From positions 1-7,214 of the forward strand of contig CAYJWS010000060.1 of assembly GCA_964373925.1 (NCBI GenBank): 7,214 bases of DNA. Reading direction: 5' to 3'. Under the pieces are notes generated by a model. That model worked only from the letters and a program-made list of their open reading frames with translations. It ran no database searches and was not told where the DNA came from. Positions 1 to 3,161 of this stretch are shown here, piece by piece. The stretch comes from CAYJWS01 sp964373925. GTDB taxonomy: Bacteria; Patescibacteriota; Patescibacteriia; Buchananbacterales; GWA2-38-13. Position 1 is the stretch's first letter, and each line of letters begins with the position of its first letter. A program made the position numbers and the translations under genes.

Positions 1-1
1 A

Positions 2-74
2 GCCGTTGTAGCTCAGTTGGTAGAGCAACTCCATGGTAAGGAGTAGGTCGTCGGTTCAAATCCGACCAACGGCT
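2..74 (+). tRNA. tRNA-Thr (anticodon GGT)
   Basis: Complete cloverleaf. The acceptor GCCGTTG pairs with CAACGGC, the D-stem GCTC pairs with GAGC, and the anticodon stem ACTCC/GGAGT encloses the loop ATGGTAA with anticodon GGT at 35-37. The T-stem GTCGG/CCGAC encloses TTCAAAT. The discriminator is T and no CCA is encoded directly (CAGG follows). It decodes ACC and ACT codons. It is the only intact member of a cluster: two further 3' tRNA-Thr pieces follow it, separated by short GC-rich linkers. Confidence 0.95.
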
Positions 75-93
75 CAGGCGATGACGGGCAGGC
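75..93 (+). repeat. GC-rich linker repeat, copy 1
   Basis: A linker of the form caggcgat..ggcaggc directly follows the intact tRNA-Thr and precedes a tRNA 3' half. Close relatives occur at 137-152, 208-223 and 2420-2435, each time just after a tRNA 3' end. At the tRNA-Thr(TGT) locus the linker is matched on the other side of the tRNA by an imperfect inverted copy (2321-2342). By analogy this one is probably the right arm of an inverted repeat whose left arm lies before the window. That last point is inference. Confidence 0.6.
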
Positions 94-138
94 ATGGTAA
101 GGAGTAGGTCCCCAGTTCAAATCTGGGCATCGGCTCCA
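94..138 (+). pseudogene. tRNA-Thr(GGT) 3' half, broken in the anticodon loop
   Basis: This piece starts at the anticodon loop (ATGGTAA, GGT intact). It continues through GGAGT, AGGTC, a complete T-arm (CCCAG TTCAAAT CTGGG) and the 3' acceptor strand CATCGGC-T. CCA follows at 136-138, although CA of it also belongs to the next linker. The acceptor would need a 5' strand GCCGATG, which is not in the window, so this is not simply a duplicate of the tRNA at 2-74 (acceptor CAACGGC). The missing 5' half probably lies upstream, with tRNA 2-74 nested inside it. Confidence 0.75.
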
Positions 139-152
139 GGCGATCGGCAGGC
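137..152 (+). repeat. GC-rich linker repeat, copy 2
   Basis: The sequence caggcgatcggcaggc separates two partial tRNA-Thr copies. It is nearly the same as the linkers at 75-93 and 208-223. Confidence 0.6.
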
Positions 153-207
153 AGAGCAATTCCATGGTAAGGAGTAAGTCGTCCCGCCGTTGGCGGGACC
201 AACGGCT
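153..207 (+). pseudogene. tRNA-Thr(GGT) fragment from D-stem to 3' end, T-arm replaced by a hairpin
   Basis: The piece begins in the 3' strand of the D-stem (AGAGC) and has a full anticodon arm (ATTCC ATGGTAA GGAGT, anticodon GGT). It ends in CCAACGGCT, the same acceptor end as the intact tRNA at 2-74. Where the T-arm should be, positions 182-198 hold a perfect palindrome instead. The 5' part is absent from the window. It is a third layer of tRNA-Thr sequence in tandem and almost certainly not a functional tRNA. Confidence 0.75.
182..198. repeat. TCCCGCC/GGCGGGA palindrome, 17 nt
   Basis: TCCCGCC-GTT-GGCGGGA is a perfect 7-bp hairpin occupying the T-arm position of a partial tRNA-Thr. The same terminal heptamers, or near variants, bound inserts at 356-390, 696-730 and 2458-2495, and the cassette at 2957-3056. 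Confidence 0.85.
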
Positions 208-223
208 CAGGCGATGGCAGGCG
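208..223 (+). repeat. GC-rich linker repeat, copy 3
   Basis: The sequence caggcgatggcaggcg follows the third tRNA-Thr piece. It is nearly the same as 2420-2435 downstream of tRNA-Thr(TGT). From 225 to 316 I see AT-rich sequence with no gene or convincing regulatory site. Confidence 0.6.
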
Positions 224-317
224 GATATTATTGTCAAGCAATGTTTGATTTTTTAGAGCTTTTATTGTATTCTTATGAAATAACAGCGCTTTTAAGGTTC
301 ATAAAATAACATAATAT

Positions 318-398
318 GGGTCGGTGGCAGAGTGGTCCCACCGCCTTCGGCGGGGTCCCGCCTACATTAAAAATCAAAAAAGTGGCGGGAAAATGCAC
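318..398 (+). pseudogene. tRNA-Tyr 5' fragment with D-loop insertion, copy 1
   Basis: Positions 318-337 equal the first 20 nt of tRNA-Tyr (998-1017) and 391-398 (AAATGCAC) equal its next 8 nt (1018-1025). The 53-nt palindromic insert 338-390 separates them inside the D-loop (GAGTGGTC^AAA). Similarity to the tRNA ends just before the 5' strand of the anticodon stem, after which the GIY-YIG gene leader begins. No 3' half is found, so it cannot form a tRNA. Confidence 0.9.
338..390. repeat. Palindromic insert in the tRNA-Tyr D-loop, copy 1
   Basis: There are two adjacent palindromic parts. The first is CCGCC-TTC-GGCGG (341-353). The second, 356-390, is bounded by perfect inverted heptamers TCCCGCC (356-362) and GGCGGGA (384-390) around an AT-rich 21-nt core. 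It has a minimal-MITE or REP-like appearance and no coding capacity. Confidence 0.8.
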
Positions 399-409
399 AA
401 AAGAATTTT

Positions 410-652
410 ATGTTTTATACATACATATTGCAAAGTGCCAAAGATAGCACATATTATATAGGACATACTAAAGATATTCAAAAAAGGTTAATCCAACATA
501 ATCAAGGCAGGACTCGTTTTACAAAAAATAAGAGACCATGGAAACTAATACATCAAGAATTCTTTTTAACAAAACAGGAATCATATGCCAGAGAGTTGAA
601 AATAAAAAGTTATAAGGGCGGCGAAGCTTTTAAAAGATTGATAAGACAATAA
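410..652 (+). CDS. Small GIY-YIG endonuclease-like protein, copy 1
   Basis: An 80-residue protein that is a single GIY-YIG domain of the short stand-alone type (UPF0213/YhbQ-like, COG2827). Visible motifs are Y-T-Y-I-L at residues 3-7 (the GIY position), Y-Y-I-G-H at 15-19 (the YIG position), R26 in the R-L-I-Q-H segment (catalytic Arg position) and E62 in A-R-E-L-K-I-K (metal-binding Glu position). The C-terminus is basic. Length suits this family (about 80-100 residues), so it is not truncated, and there is no extra DNA-recognition domain. The start ATG lies 11 nt after the tRNA-Tyr fragment, without a Shine-Dalgarno site. Family members cut DNA, but the role of the stand-alone type is poorly defined. 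Its position between a partial and an intact tRNA-Tyr suggests a homing-like selfish gene; that is inference. Confidence 0.88.
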   Translation: MFYTYILQSAKDSTYYIGHTKDIQKRLIQHNQGRTRFTKNKRPWKLIHQEFFLTKQESYARELKIKSYKGGEAFKRLIRQ

Positions 653-657
653 ATTGT

Positions 658-738
658 GGGTCGGTGGCAGAGTGGTCCCACCGCCTTCGGCGGGGTCCCG
701 CCTACATTAAAAATCAAAAAAGTGGCGGGAAAATGCAC
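658..738 (+). pseudogene. tRNA-Tyr 5' fragment with D-loop insertion, copy 2
   Basis: Identical to 318-398, shifted by 340 bp. tRNA-Tyr sequence occupies 658-677 and 731-738, with the palindromic insert between. It directly follows the stop codon and 5-nt tail of the first GIY-YIG gene. Confidence 0.9.
678..730. repeat. Palindromic insert in the tRNA-Tyr D-loop, copy 2
   Basis: Exact copy of 338-390. Inverted heptamers TCCCGCC at 696-702 and GGCGGGA at 724-730. Confidence 0.8.
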
Positions 739-749
739 AAAAGAATTTT

Positions 750-992
750 ATGTTTTATACATACATATTGCAAAGTGCCAAAGATAGCACATATTATATA
801 GGACATACTAAAGATATTCAAAAAAGGTTAATCCAACATAATCAAGGCAGGACTCGTTTTACAAAAAATAAGAGACCATGGAAACTAATACATCAAGAAT
901 TCTTTTTAACAAAACAGGAATCATATGCCAGAGAGTTGAAAATAAAAAGTTATAAGGGCGGCGAAGCTTTTAAAAGATTGATAAGACAATAA
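750..992 (+). CDS. Small GIY-YIG endonuclease-like protein, copy 2
   Basis: Identical in DNA and protein to the gene at 410-652: 80 residues with the GIY-position Tyr at 3-5, the YIG motif at 16-18, R26 and E62. It ends 5 nt before the intact tRNA-Tyr. Because nothing separates its stop from the tRNA, a transcript started upstream could run through both nuclease genes into tRNA-Tyr. Perfect identity between the copies means either very recent duplication or an assembly duplicate; coding constraint alone would not keep silent sites and spacer identical. Confidence 0.85.
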   Translation: MFYTYILQSAKDSTYYIGHTKDIQKRLIQHNQGRTRFTKNKRPWKLIHQEFFLTKQESYARELKIKSYKGGEAFKRLIRQ

Positions 993-997
993 ATTGT

Positions 998-1084
998 GGG
1001 TCGGTGGCAGAGTGGTCAAATGCACCTGACTGTAAATCAGGCGCCCTCCGGGCTACGGGGGTTCAAATCCCTCCCGACCCACCA
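998..1084 (+). tRNA. tRNA-Tyr (anticodon GTA)
   Basis: Class II tRNA with a long variable arm. The acceptor GGGTCGG pairs with CCGACCC. The anticodon stem CCTGA/TCAGG encloses CTGTAAA (anticodon GTA, decoding TAC/TAT). The T-arm sits around TTCAAAT, the discriminator is A, and CCA is encoded at 1082-1084. It has no insert in the D-loop, unlike the two 5' fragments upstream. It is the only complete tRNA-Tyr in the window and, together with the CCA, looks functional. Confidence 0.96.
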
Positions 1085-1101
1085 TAATTTTTTAATGAAA
1101 A

Positions 1102-2202
1102 ATGAGAGAAGGATTTGGGGAACAATTTATTCCTGAAGAACCGAAGCAAGAAGATAAAAATGAGAAAAAGGCGATTGAAAATGAATATGATAAGATATTG
1201 AGTCGTCGGTCGGCTTTGAAAAAGATCGGGAAATTTGTAGGAATGGCTGCGCTTGGAGGTATTGGAGTTGGAGAAGCGGCGAATCTTTTGTTGCGATCTG
1301 AACGAGAGCCAAAAACCGAAGCAGAAAAAATATTTTTAGGATTTCCTAAAATGGTTCCGGGTGTAGGAAGAATTGAAAAAATGGACGCAGTAGGCGCAAA
1401 GCATGTGTTTATACATTTCAGACAAACACACCTCATGCCAAATATTGATGAGAAGAGTTCTGTTGATGCTTTGCTTGTGGGCGAGGAGGGGCTTGATCGA
1501 GTTAACGCAATACAAAAGGAAATATATAATGCACTTGAGTATTTACGGGAAGTTATGGGAGTAAAGTCAGTTTTATCCGAGGGCTTTGATGAGAAAGATG
1601 TTGAGACGACGAAGCAGTATTTAAGAAAGTTTCACAGGGATTTAGTTTTACACGAGGTCAATAACTATTTAGTTTCGATTTCTGGAGACAACGAGTTATT
1701 AAAAATTGAGGAAGCATATCTAGTTACAATAAAAAAAGAAGCTAAAAGATCTGGAGAATTGCCAAAGAGCGAACGCGATTCTATTGAAGAAGAAATAATT
1801 AATCTAGAAGAAAAAATTAAGTCAAAGAGAAATGAGTTAGAAAATATTTATCAAAAATATAAATATATTTTAGGCGGGGATATTTTACATTTCATCGAAA
1901 ATAATCTTTATCTTCTGCCAGCAGAAGACTCAAAACAATTAGAAGAGGCCCATGAGGAGGTTAAAAGGCACAGAAAACATGGCGGAAGTCTGCAAGATAA
2001 AGAAATACTCCACGATAGGGAAGAAGTAGTATTGTCAAAGGTTTTAGAACAGGAGATTTTTGGAGTCGTTGCCTATGGGGCGAATCATAATTTTTCGAAT
2101 AACATTAGTGCCTGGAATGAAAAAAATCCTGATAATCAAATAGCTCTTGTCACTCTTACCCCAGAAACTTTAGTAAATAAAAAGAATAAGAAAATGGCTT
2201 AG
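1102..2202 (+). CDS. Twin-arginine/anchor-type exported protein, possibly TraB/ChaN (Tiki)-like
   Basis: A 366-residue protein. The charged N-terminus (1-33) leads to S-R-R-S-A-L-K-K (34-41) and a small-residue hydrophobic stretch (about 44-64). This resembles a Tat signal or an uncleaved anchor, so the rest is probably outside the cytoplasm. After the anchor come H-F-R-Q-T-H at 105-110, a helix ending in S-E-G-F (159-162), a lysine/glutamate-rich probable coiled coil (about 200-250), and near the end Y-G-A-N-H (325-329). An early His motif, a central E-G-F and a late G-x-x-H are what I would expect of the TraB/ChaN/Tiki fold, but the match is by eye and weak; that fold includes haem-binding ChaN and proteases. 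The start lies 17 nt after tRNA-Tyr, and an ATG 8 nt earlier is out of frame. No Shine-Dalgarno site is seen. Confidence 0.8.
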   Translation: MREGFGEQFIPEEPKQEDKNEKKAIENEYDKILSRRSALKKIGKFVGMAALGGIGVGEAANLLLRSEREPKTEAEKIFLGFPKMVPGVGRIEKMDAVGAKHVFIHFRQTHLMPNIDEKSSVDALLVGEEGLDRVNAIQKEIYNALEYLREVMGVKSVLSEGFDEKDVETTKQYLRKFHRDLVLHEVNNYLVSISGDNELLKIEEAYLVTIKKEAKRSGELPKSERDSIEEEIINLEEKIKSKRNELENIYQKYKYILGGDILHFIENNLYLLPAEDSKQLEEAHEEVKRHRKHGGSLQDKEILHDREEVVLSKVLEQEIFGVVAYGANHNFSNNISAWNEKNPDNQIALVTLTPETLVNKKNKKMA

Positions 2203-2268
2203 TCTGAAAAATATTCAACCTTTTTTAAGGGAGAGCATATATCAGCATATTCGTAAGAGAAGTATTTT

Positions 2269-2320
2269 GCCACCTTAGCTCAGTTTCCGCCCGAGGCGGA
2301 TCAGCCTTGGGCTGAGGTAG
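2269..2320 (+). pseudogene. Host tRNA-Thr 5' fragment with two hairpins in the D-loop
   Basis: GCCACCT-TA-GCTCAGTT (2269-2285) and GGTAG (2316-2320) together read as a normal tRNA 5' end, split in the D-loop by 30 nt of tandem hairpins. The acceptor strand GCCACCT pairs perfectly with AGGTGGC at 2524-2530, on the far side of the intact tRNA-Thr(TGT). The two pieces therefore belonged to one tRNA gene. Confidence 0.8.
2286..2315. repeat. Two tandem 15-nt hairpins inserted in a tRNA D-loop
   Basis: TCCGCC-CGA-GGCGGA (2286-2300) is followed at once by TCAGCC-TTG-GGCTGA (2301-2315), both perfect 6-bp stems with 3-nt loops. A matching pair occurs at 2846-2875 in the D-loop region of a different tRNA-like fragment; its second hairpin differs from this one only in the loop. 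Confidence 0.85.
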
Positions 2321-2342
2321 CCTGCCCGCCACAGCCTGAGCC
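2321..2342 (+). repeat. Left inverted-repeat arm flanking tRNA-Thr(TGT)
   Basis: This arm (gcctgcc...gcctgagcc, counting one shared base) is an imperfect inverted copy of 2416-2434 (ggctgaggcgatggcaggc) on the other side of the tRNA. The two arms bracket the intact tRNA as a cassette, and five AT bases separate the left arm from the tRNA. Confidence 0.6.
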
Positions 2343-2347
2343 TATAT

Positions 2348-2419
2348 GCCGACGTAGCTCAGTGGTAGAGCAACGGTTTTGTAAACCGTAGGTCGTGGGT
2401 TCAAATCCCTCCGTCGGCT
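2348..2419 (+). tRNA. tRNA-Thr (anticodon TGT)
   Basis: Complete cloverleaf. Acceptor GCCGACG/CGTCGGC; D-arm GCTC-AGTGGTA-GAGC; anticodon arm ACGGT-TTTGTAA-ACCGT with anticodon TGT at 2380-2382; T-arm GTGGG-TTCAAAT-CCCTC with one T-T mismatch; discriminator T; no encoded CCA. It decodes ACA/ACG and complements the GGT isoacceptor at the left edge. It lies inside another, broken tRNA gene (2269-2534). Confidence 0.94.
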
Positions 2420-2435
2420 GAGGCGATGGCAGGCG
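2420..2435 (+). repeat. Right inverted-repeat arm / linker copy 4
   Basis: The sequence gaggcgatggcaggcg directly follows tRNA-Thr(TGT). It matches the linkers at 75-93, 137-152 and 208-223, and is an imperfect inverted partner of 2321-2342. Confidence 0.6.
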
Positions 2436-2534
2436 AGTAAACTGTGGGTCCTCGGTTTCCCGCTACTGATATTTATAATTTTAAGAAAAGCGGGATCCCG
2501 ACCGACGGCGGGACAAATCCGAGAGGTGGCCCCA
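2436..2534 (+). pseudogene. Host tRNA-Thr 3' fragment with T-loop insertion
   Basis: GTAAACTGT-GGGTC continues a TGT-type anticodon arm from loop position 35 onward. The T-arm reads CTCGGTT^CAAATCCGAG and is split in the loop by 2458-2513. AGGTGGC then completes the acceptor with GCCACCT at 2269. A C and an encoded CCA (2532-2534) follow. The 3' half of the D-stem, the 5' anticodon stem and the first loop bases (about 12 nt) are missing between the two pieces, so the host tRNA is dead. Confidence 0.8.
2458..2513. repeat. TCCCGCT/AGCGGGA palindromic insert plus adjacent short palindrome in a T-loop
   Basis: 2458-2495 has perfect inverted heptamers TCCCGCT and AGCGGGA around a 24-nt AT-rich core. 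2496-2513 is a shorter, imperfect TCCCG...CGGCGGGA palindrome. The right edge abuts CAAATCC, the same T-loop junction used by the cassette that ends at 3056. Confidence 0.8.
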
Positions 2535-2540
2535 CTAAAG

Positions 2541-2600
2541 AAATTAAAAAATAAAAGTTTAAAATTTTCATTTTTTGACTTTTGTTTTTTATTTTTAAAC
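2541..2600. repeat. AT-rich low-complexity inverted repeat upstream of rpmG
   Basis: Perfect 8-bp arms GTTTAAAA (2557-2564) and TTTTAAAC (2593-2600) lie within almost pure A/T sequence. I see no clear promoter in it. It is similar in style to the A/T tract inside uvrB near 5289-5323. Confidence 0.5.
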
Positions 2601-2608
2601 TATAGCAT

Positions 2609-2764
2609 ATGTCACAAGATACTCTTATAAAGCTTGAGTGCAGCGAATGTAAGCACGTAAATTATTATTCAAAAAAGAATAAGAAAATTCTTAAAGAAAG
2701 GCTTGAATTAAAAAAATTCTGCGAGCACTGTAAAAAGCATACTATTCATAAAGAGACAAAATAG
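2609..2764 (+). CDS. rpmG: 50S ribosomal protein L33
   Basis: A 51-residue protein beginning M-S-Q-D-T-L-I-K-L-E-C and ending H-K-E-T-K, which is the characteristic L33 start and end. Two C-x-x-C pairs (C11/C14 and C38/C41) form the zinc-ribbon version of the protein. The block between them contains N-Y-Y-S-K-K-N-K-K and R-L-E-L-K-K-F-C. Length is normal (49-55 residues), and the ATG gives the full family N-terminus. L33 binds 23S rRNA near the ribosomal E site. No Shine-Dalgarno site is seen. The position between tRNA-Thr and tRNA-Trp agrees with the common bacterial order rpmG - tRNA-Trp - secE - nusG, but secE and nusG do not follow here. Confidence 0.95.
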   Translation: MSQDTLIKLECSECKHVNYYSKKNKKILKERLELKKFCEHCKKHTIHKETK

Positions 2765-2780
2765 ACAGCGCACACAATTT

Positions 2781-2818
2781 GCCGGTAGCGTAGTCTCAAA
2801 TAGTATGGCGAACTTCAA
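2781..2818 (+). other. Possible degraded 5' tRNA fragment
   Basis: The segment contains tagtctcaaatagta, reminiscent of a D-arm, and ends ..cttcaa immediately before TCCCG. The better preserved tRNA-Trp 5' half likewise ends ..tctccaa before TCCCG (2956/2957). I cannot assign an amino acid or an acceptor partner. Confidence 0.25.
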
Positions 2819-2833
2819 TCCCGTCTTTCCTTT
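2819..2833 (+). repeat. Divergent copy of the left arm of the tRNA-Trp cassette
   Basis: TCCCGTCTTTCCTTT matches 2957-2971 at 12 of 15 positions and is likewise followed at once by a tRNA-like 5' end (AG-GGCATAGTT type). It marks an older copy of the same cassette. Confidence 0.6.
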
Positions 2834-2887
2834 AGAGGCATAGTTTGGGCTCAATGCCCATCAGCCTCGGGCTGACAATGGTAAAGC
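2834..2887 (+). pseudogene. Outer tRNA-Trp-like 5' fragment with two hairpins after GTT
   Basis: AGAGGCA-TA-GTT (2834-2845) and CAATGGTA (2876-2883) align with the tRNA-Trp start at 2972-2991, split by 30 nt of tandem hairpins. The 5' strand AGAGGCA pairs at 6 of 7 positions with TGCCACT at 3122-3128, beyond the inner tRNAs. This supports a broken outer tRNA. The following bases (to about 2906) look like an unrelated or eroded anticodon arm (loop ttctcac), so the isotype of the 5' piece is uncertain. Confidence 0.55.
2846..2875. repeat. Two tandem 15-nt hairpins in a tRNA D-arm, second occurrence
   Basis: TGGGC-TCAAT-GCCCA (2846-2860) is followed by TCAGCC-TCG-GGCTGA (2861-2875). Same size, order and tRNA position as 2286-2315. 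The second hairpin is identical to that copy apart from the loop (TCG versus TTG). Confidence 0.85.
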
Positions 2888-2907
2888 TATAGTTTTCTCA
2901 CAACTTA

Positions 2908-2919
2908 CGCCGAGACCAT
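2908..2919. repeat. Left flank of the broken inner tRNA-Trp, inverted-repeat arm
   Basis: CGCCGAGACCAT is an imperfect inverted partner of the sequence right of the host tRNA-Trp at 3074-3085 (gtggcttcggcg); about 9 of 12 bases pair. Confidence 0.45.
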
Positions 2920-2956
2920 AGGGGTGTGGTGTTAATGGTAGCACAGCGGTCTCCAA
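2920..2956 (+). pseudogene. Host tRNA-Trp 5' half, interrupted in the anticodon loop
   Basis: AGGGGTG acceptor strand, a D-arm GTGT-TAATGGTA-GCAC, and GCGGT-CTCCAA with anticodon CCA at 2953-2955. The sequence then stops at loop position 37, where TCCCGCC of the inner cassette begins. The acceptor pairs perfectly with CACCCCT at 3067-3073. Up to the break it looks like a sound tRNA-Trp. Confidence 0.85.
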
Positions 2957-2971
2957 TCCCGCCCTTTCTTT
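2957..2971 (+). repeat. Left inverted-repeat arm of the tRNA-Trp cassette
   Basis: TCCCGCCCTTTCTT pairs with 3043-3056 (AAGAAAGAGCGGGA) at 13 of 14 positions. The arms directly abut the intact tRNA-Trp, giving a cassette of exactly 100 bp (2957-3056). Confidence 0.88.
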
Positions 2972-3042
2972 AGGGGCATAGTTCAATGGTAGAACGACGG
3001 TCTCCAAAACCGTTAATCTCCGTTCAAGTCGGGGTGCCCCTG
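2972..3042 (+). tRNA. tRNA-Trp (anticodon CCA)
   Basis: Complete cloverleaf. Acceptor AGGGGCA/TGCCCCT with discriminator G, the usual bacterial Trp identity base; D-arm GTTC-AATGGTA-GAAC; anticodon arm ACGGT-CTCCAAA-ACCGT with CCA at 3004-3006; T-arm CTCCG-TTCAAGT-CGGGG. No CCA is encoded at the 3' end (AAGA follows). It is the only intact tRNA-Trp here and lies inside a 100-bp inverted-repeat cassette within another tRNA-Trp. Confidence 0.95.
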
Positions 3043-3056
3043 AAGAAAGAGCGGGA
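3043..3056 (+). repeat. Right inverted-repeat arm of the tRNA-Trp cassette
   Basis: AAGAAAGAGCGGGA is the inverted partner of 2957-2970. The next bases, CAAATCC, resume the host tRNA in its T-loop. Confidence 0.88.
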
Positions 3057-3074
3057 CAAATCCTGGCACCCCTG
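3057..3074 (+). pseudogene. Host tRNA-Trp 3' end
   Basis: CAAAT-CCTGG-CACCCCT-G: the end of the T-loop, the 3' T-stem, the acceptor strand pairing 7/7 with AGGGGTG at 2920-2926, and discriminator G. The 3' anticodon stem, variable loop and 5' T-stem are absent, so the host lost its middle when the cassette arrived, or later. Confidence 0.82.
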
Positions 3075-3092
3075 TGGCTTCGGCGGGCAGGA

Positions 3093-3133
3093 AAAACCGT
3101 TAATCTCCGTTCAAGTCGGGGTGCCACTGAAGA
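3093..3133 (+). pseudogene. Second tRNA-Trp 3' half, starting at the anticodon loop
   Basis: These 41 nt match 3006-3046 with one difference (C at 3039 is A at 3126), including four bases beyond the tRNA 3' end. The copy starts at the last anticodon base. A GC-rich bit (3075-3091, ..cttcggcgggcagg) separates it from the host 3' end. It is probably the 3' partner of the outer fragment at 2834. Confidence 0.85.
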
Positions 3134-3161
3134 GATAATAAGTAGAGAAGGGAATTATAGT

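Larger units (their letters stand above)
318..997 (+). repeat. Exact tandem duplication, 2 x 340 bp, abutting tRNA-Tyr
   Basis: Positions 318-657 and 658-997 are identical throughout by line-by-line comparison. Each unit starts with 20 nt equal to the 5' end of tRNA-Tyr, then a palindromic insert, then 8 more tRNA-Tyr nucleotides, a GIY-YIG gene and a few bases. The array ends exactly where the intact tRNA-Tyr begins (998), so the first 20 nt of the unit appear a third time there. Unequal crossing-over between a single 5' fragment and the intact tRNA would give this outcome. A misassembly is also possible. Confidence 0.95.

Noticed and set aside
13..237. 74-residue minus-strand frame containing P-D-L-N-W-G-P and G-F-E-P-T-T
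   Set aside because: It is the antisense of tRNA-Thr copies. The G-F-E-P-T-T string is the known signature of spurious proteins read from the reverse strand of tRNA T-arms.
338..398. tRNA-Tyr interrupted by a self-splicing intron carrying a GIY-YIG gene
   Set aside because: The intact tRNA-Tyr downstream has its own 5' end, so no splicing is needed. I saw no group I or group II core in the short flanks.
318..1084. Two GIY-YIG units as a CRISPR array or an integron
   Set aside because: Only two units, 340 bp long, each with a coding gene and tRNA sequence. There are no short spacers and no integrase or attachment-site pattern.
1092..1436. 114-residue minus-strand frame opposite the 366-residue gene
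   Set aside because: It shadows the 5' part of a well-formed plus-strand gene, shows no recognisable motif and overlaps it completely.
2861..3127. 88-residue minus-strand frame with repeated A-P-R-L-E-R-R-L-T-V
   Set aside because: Antisense of the tRNA-Trp copies. The protein repeat simply mirrors the duplicated tRNA 3' half.
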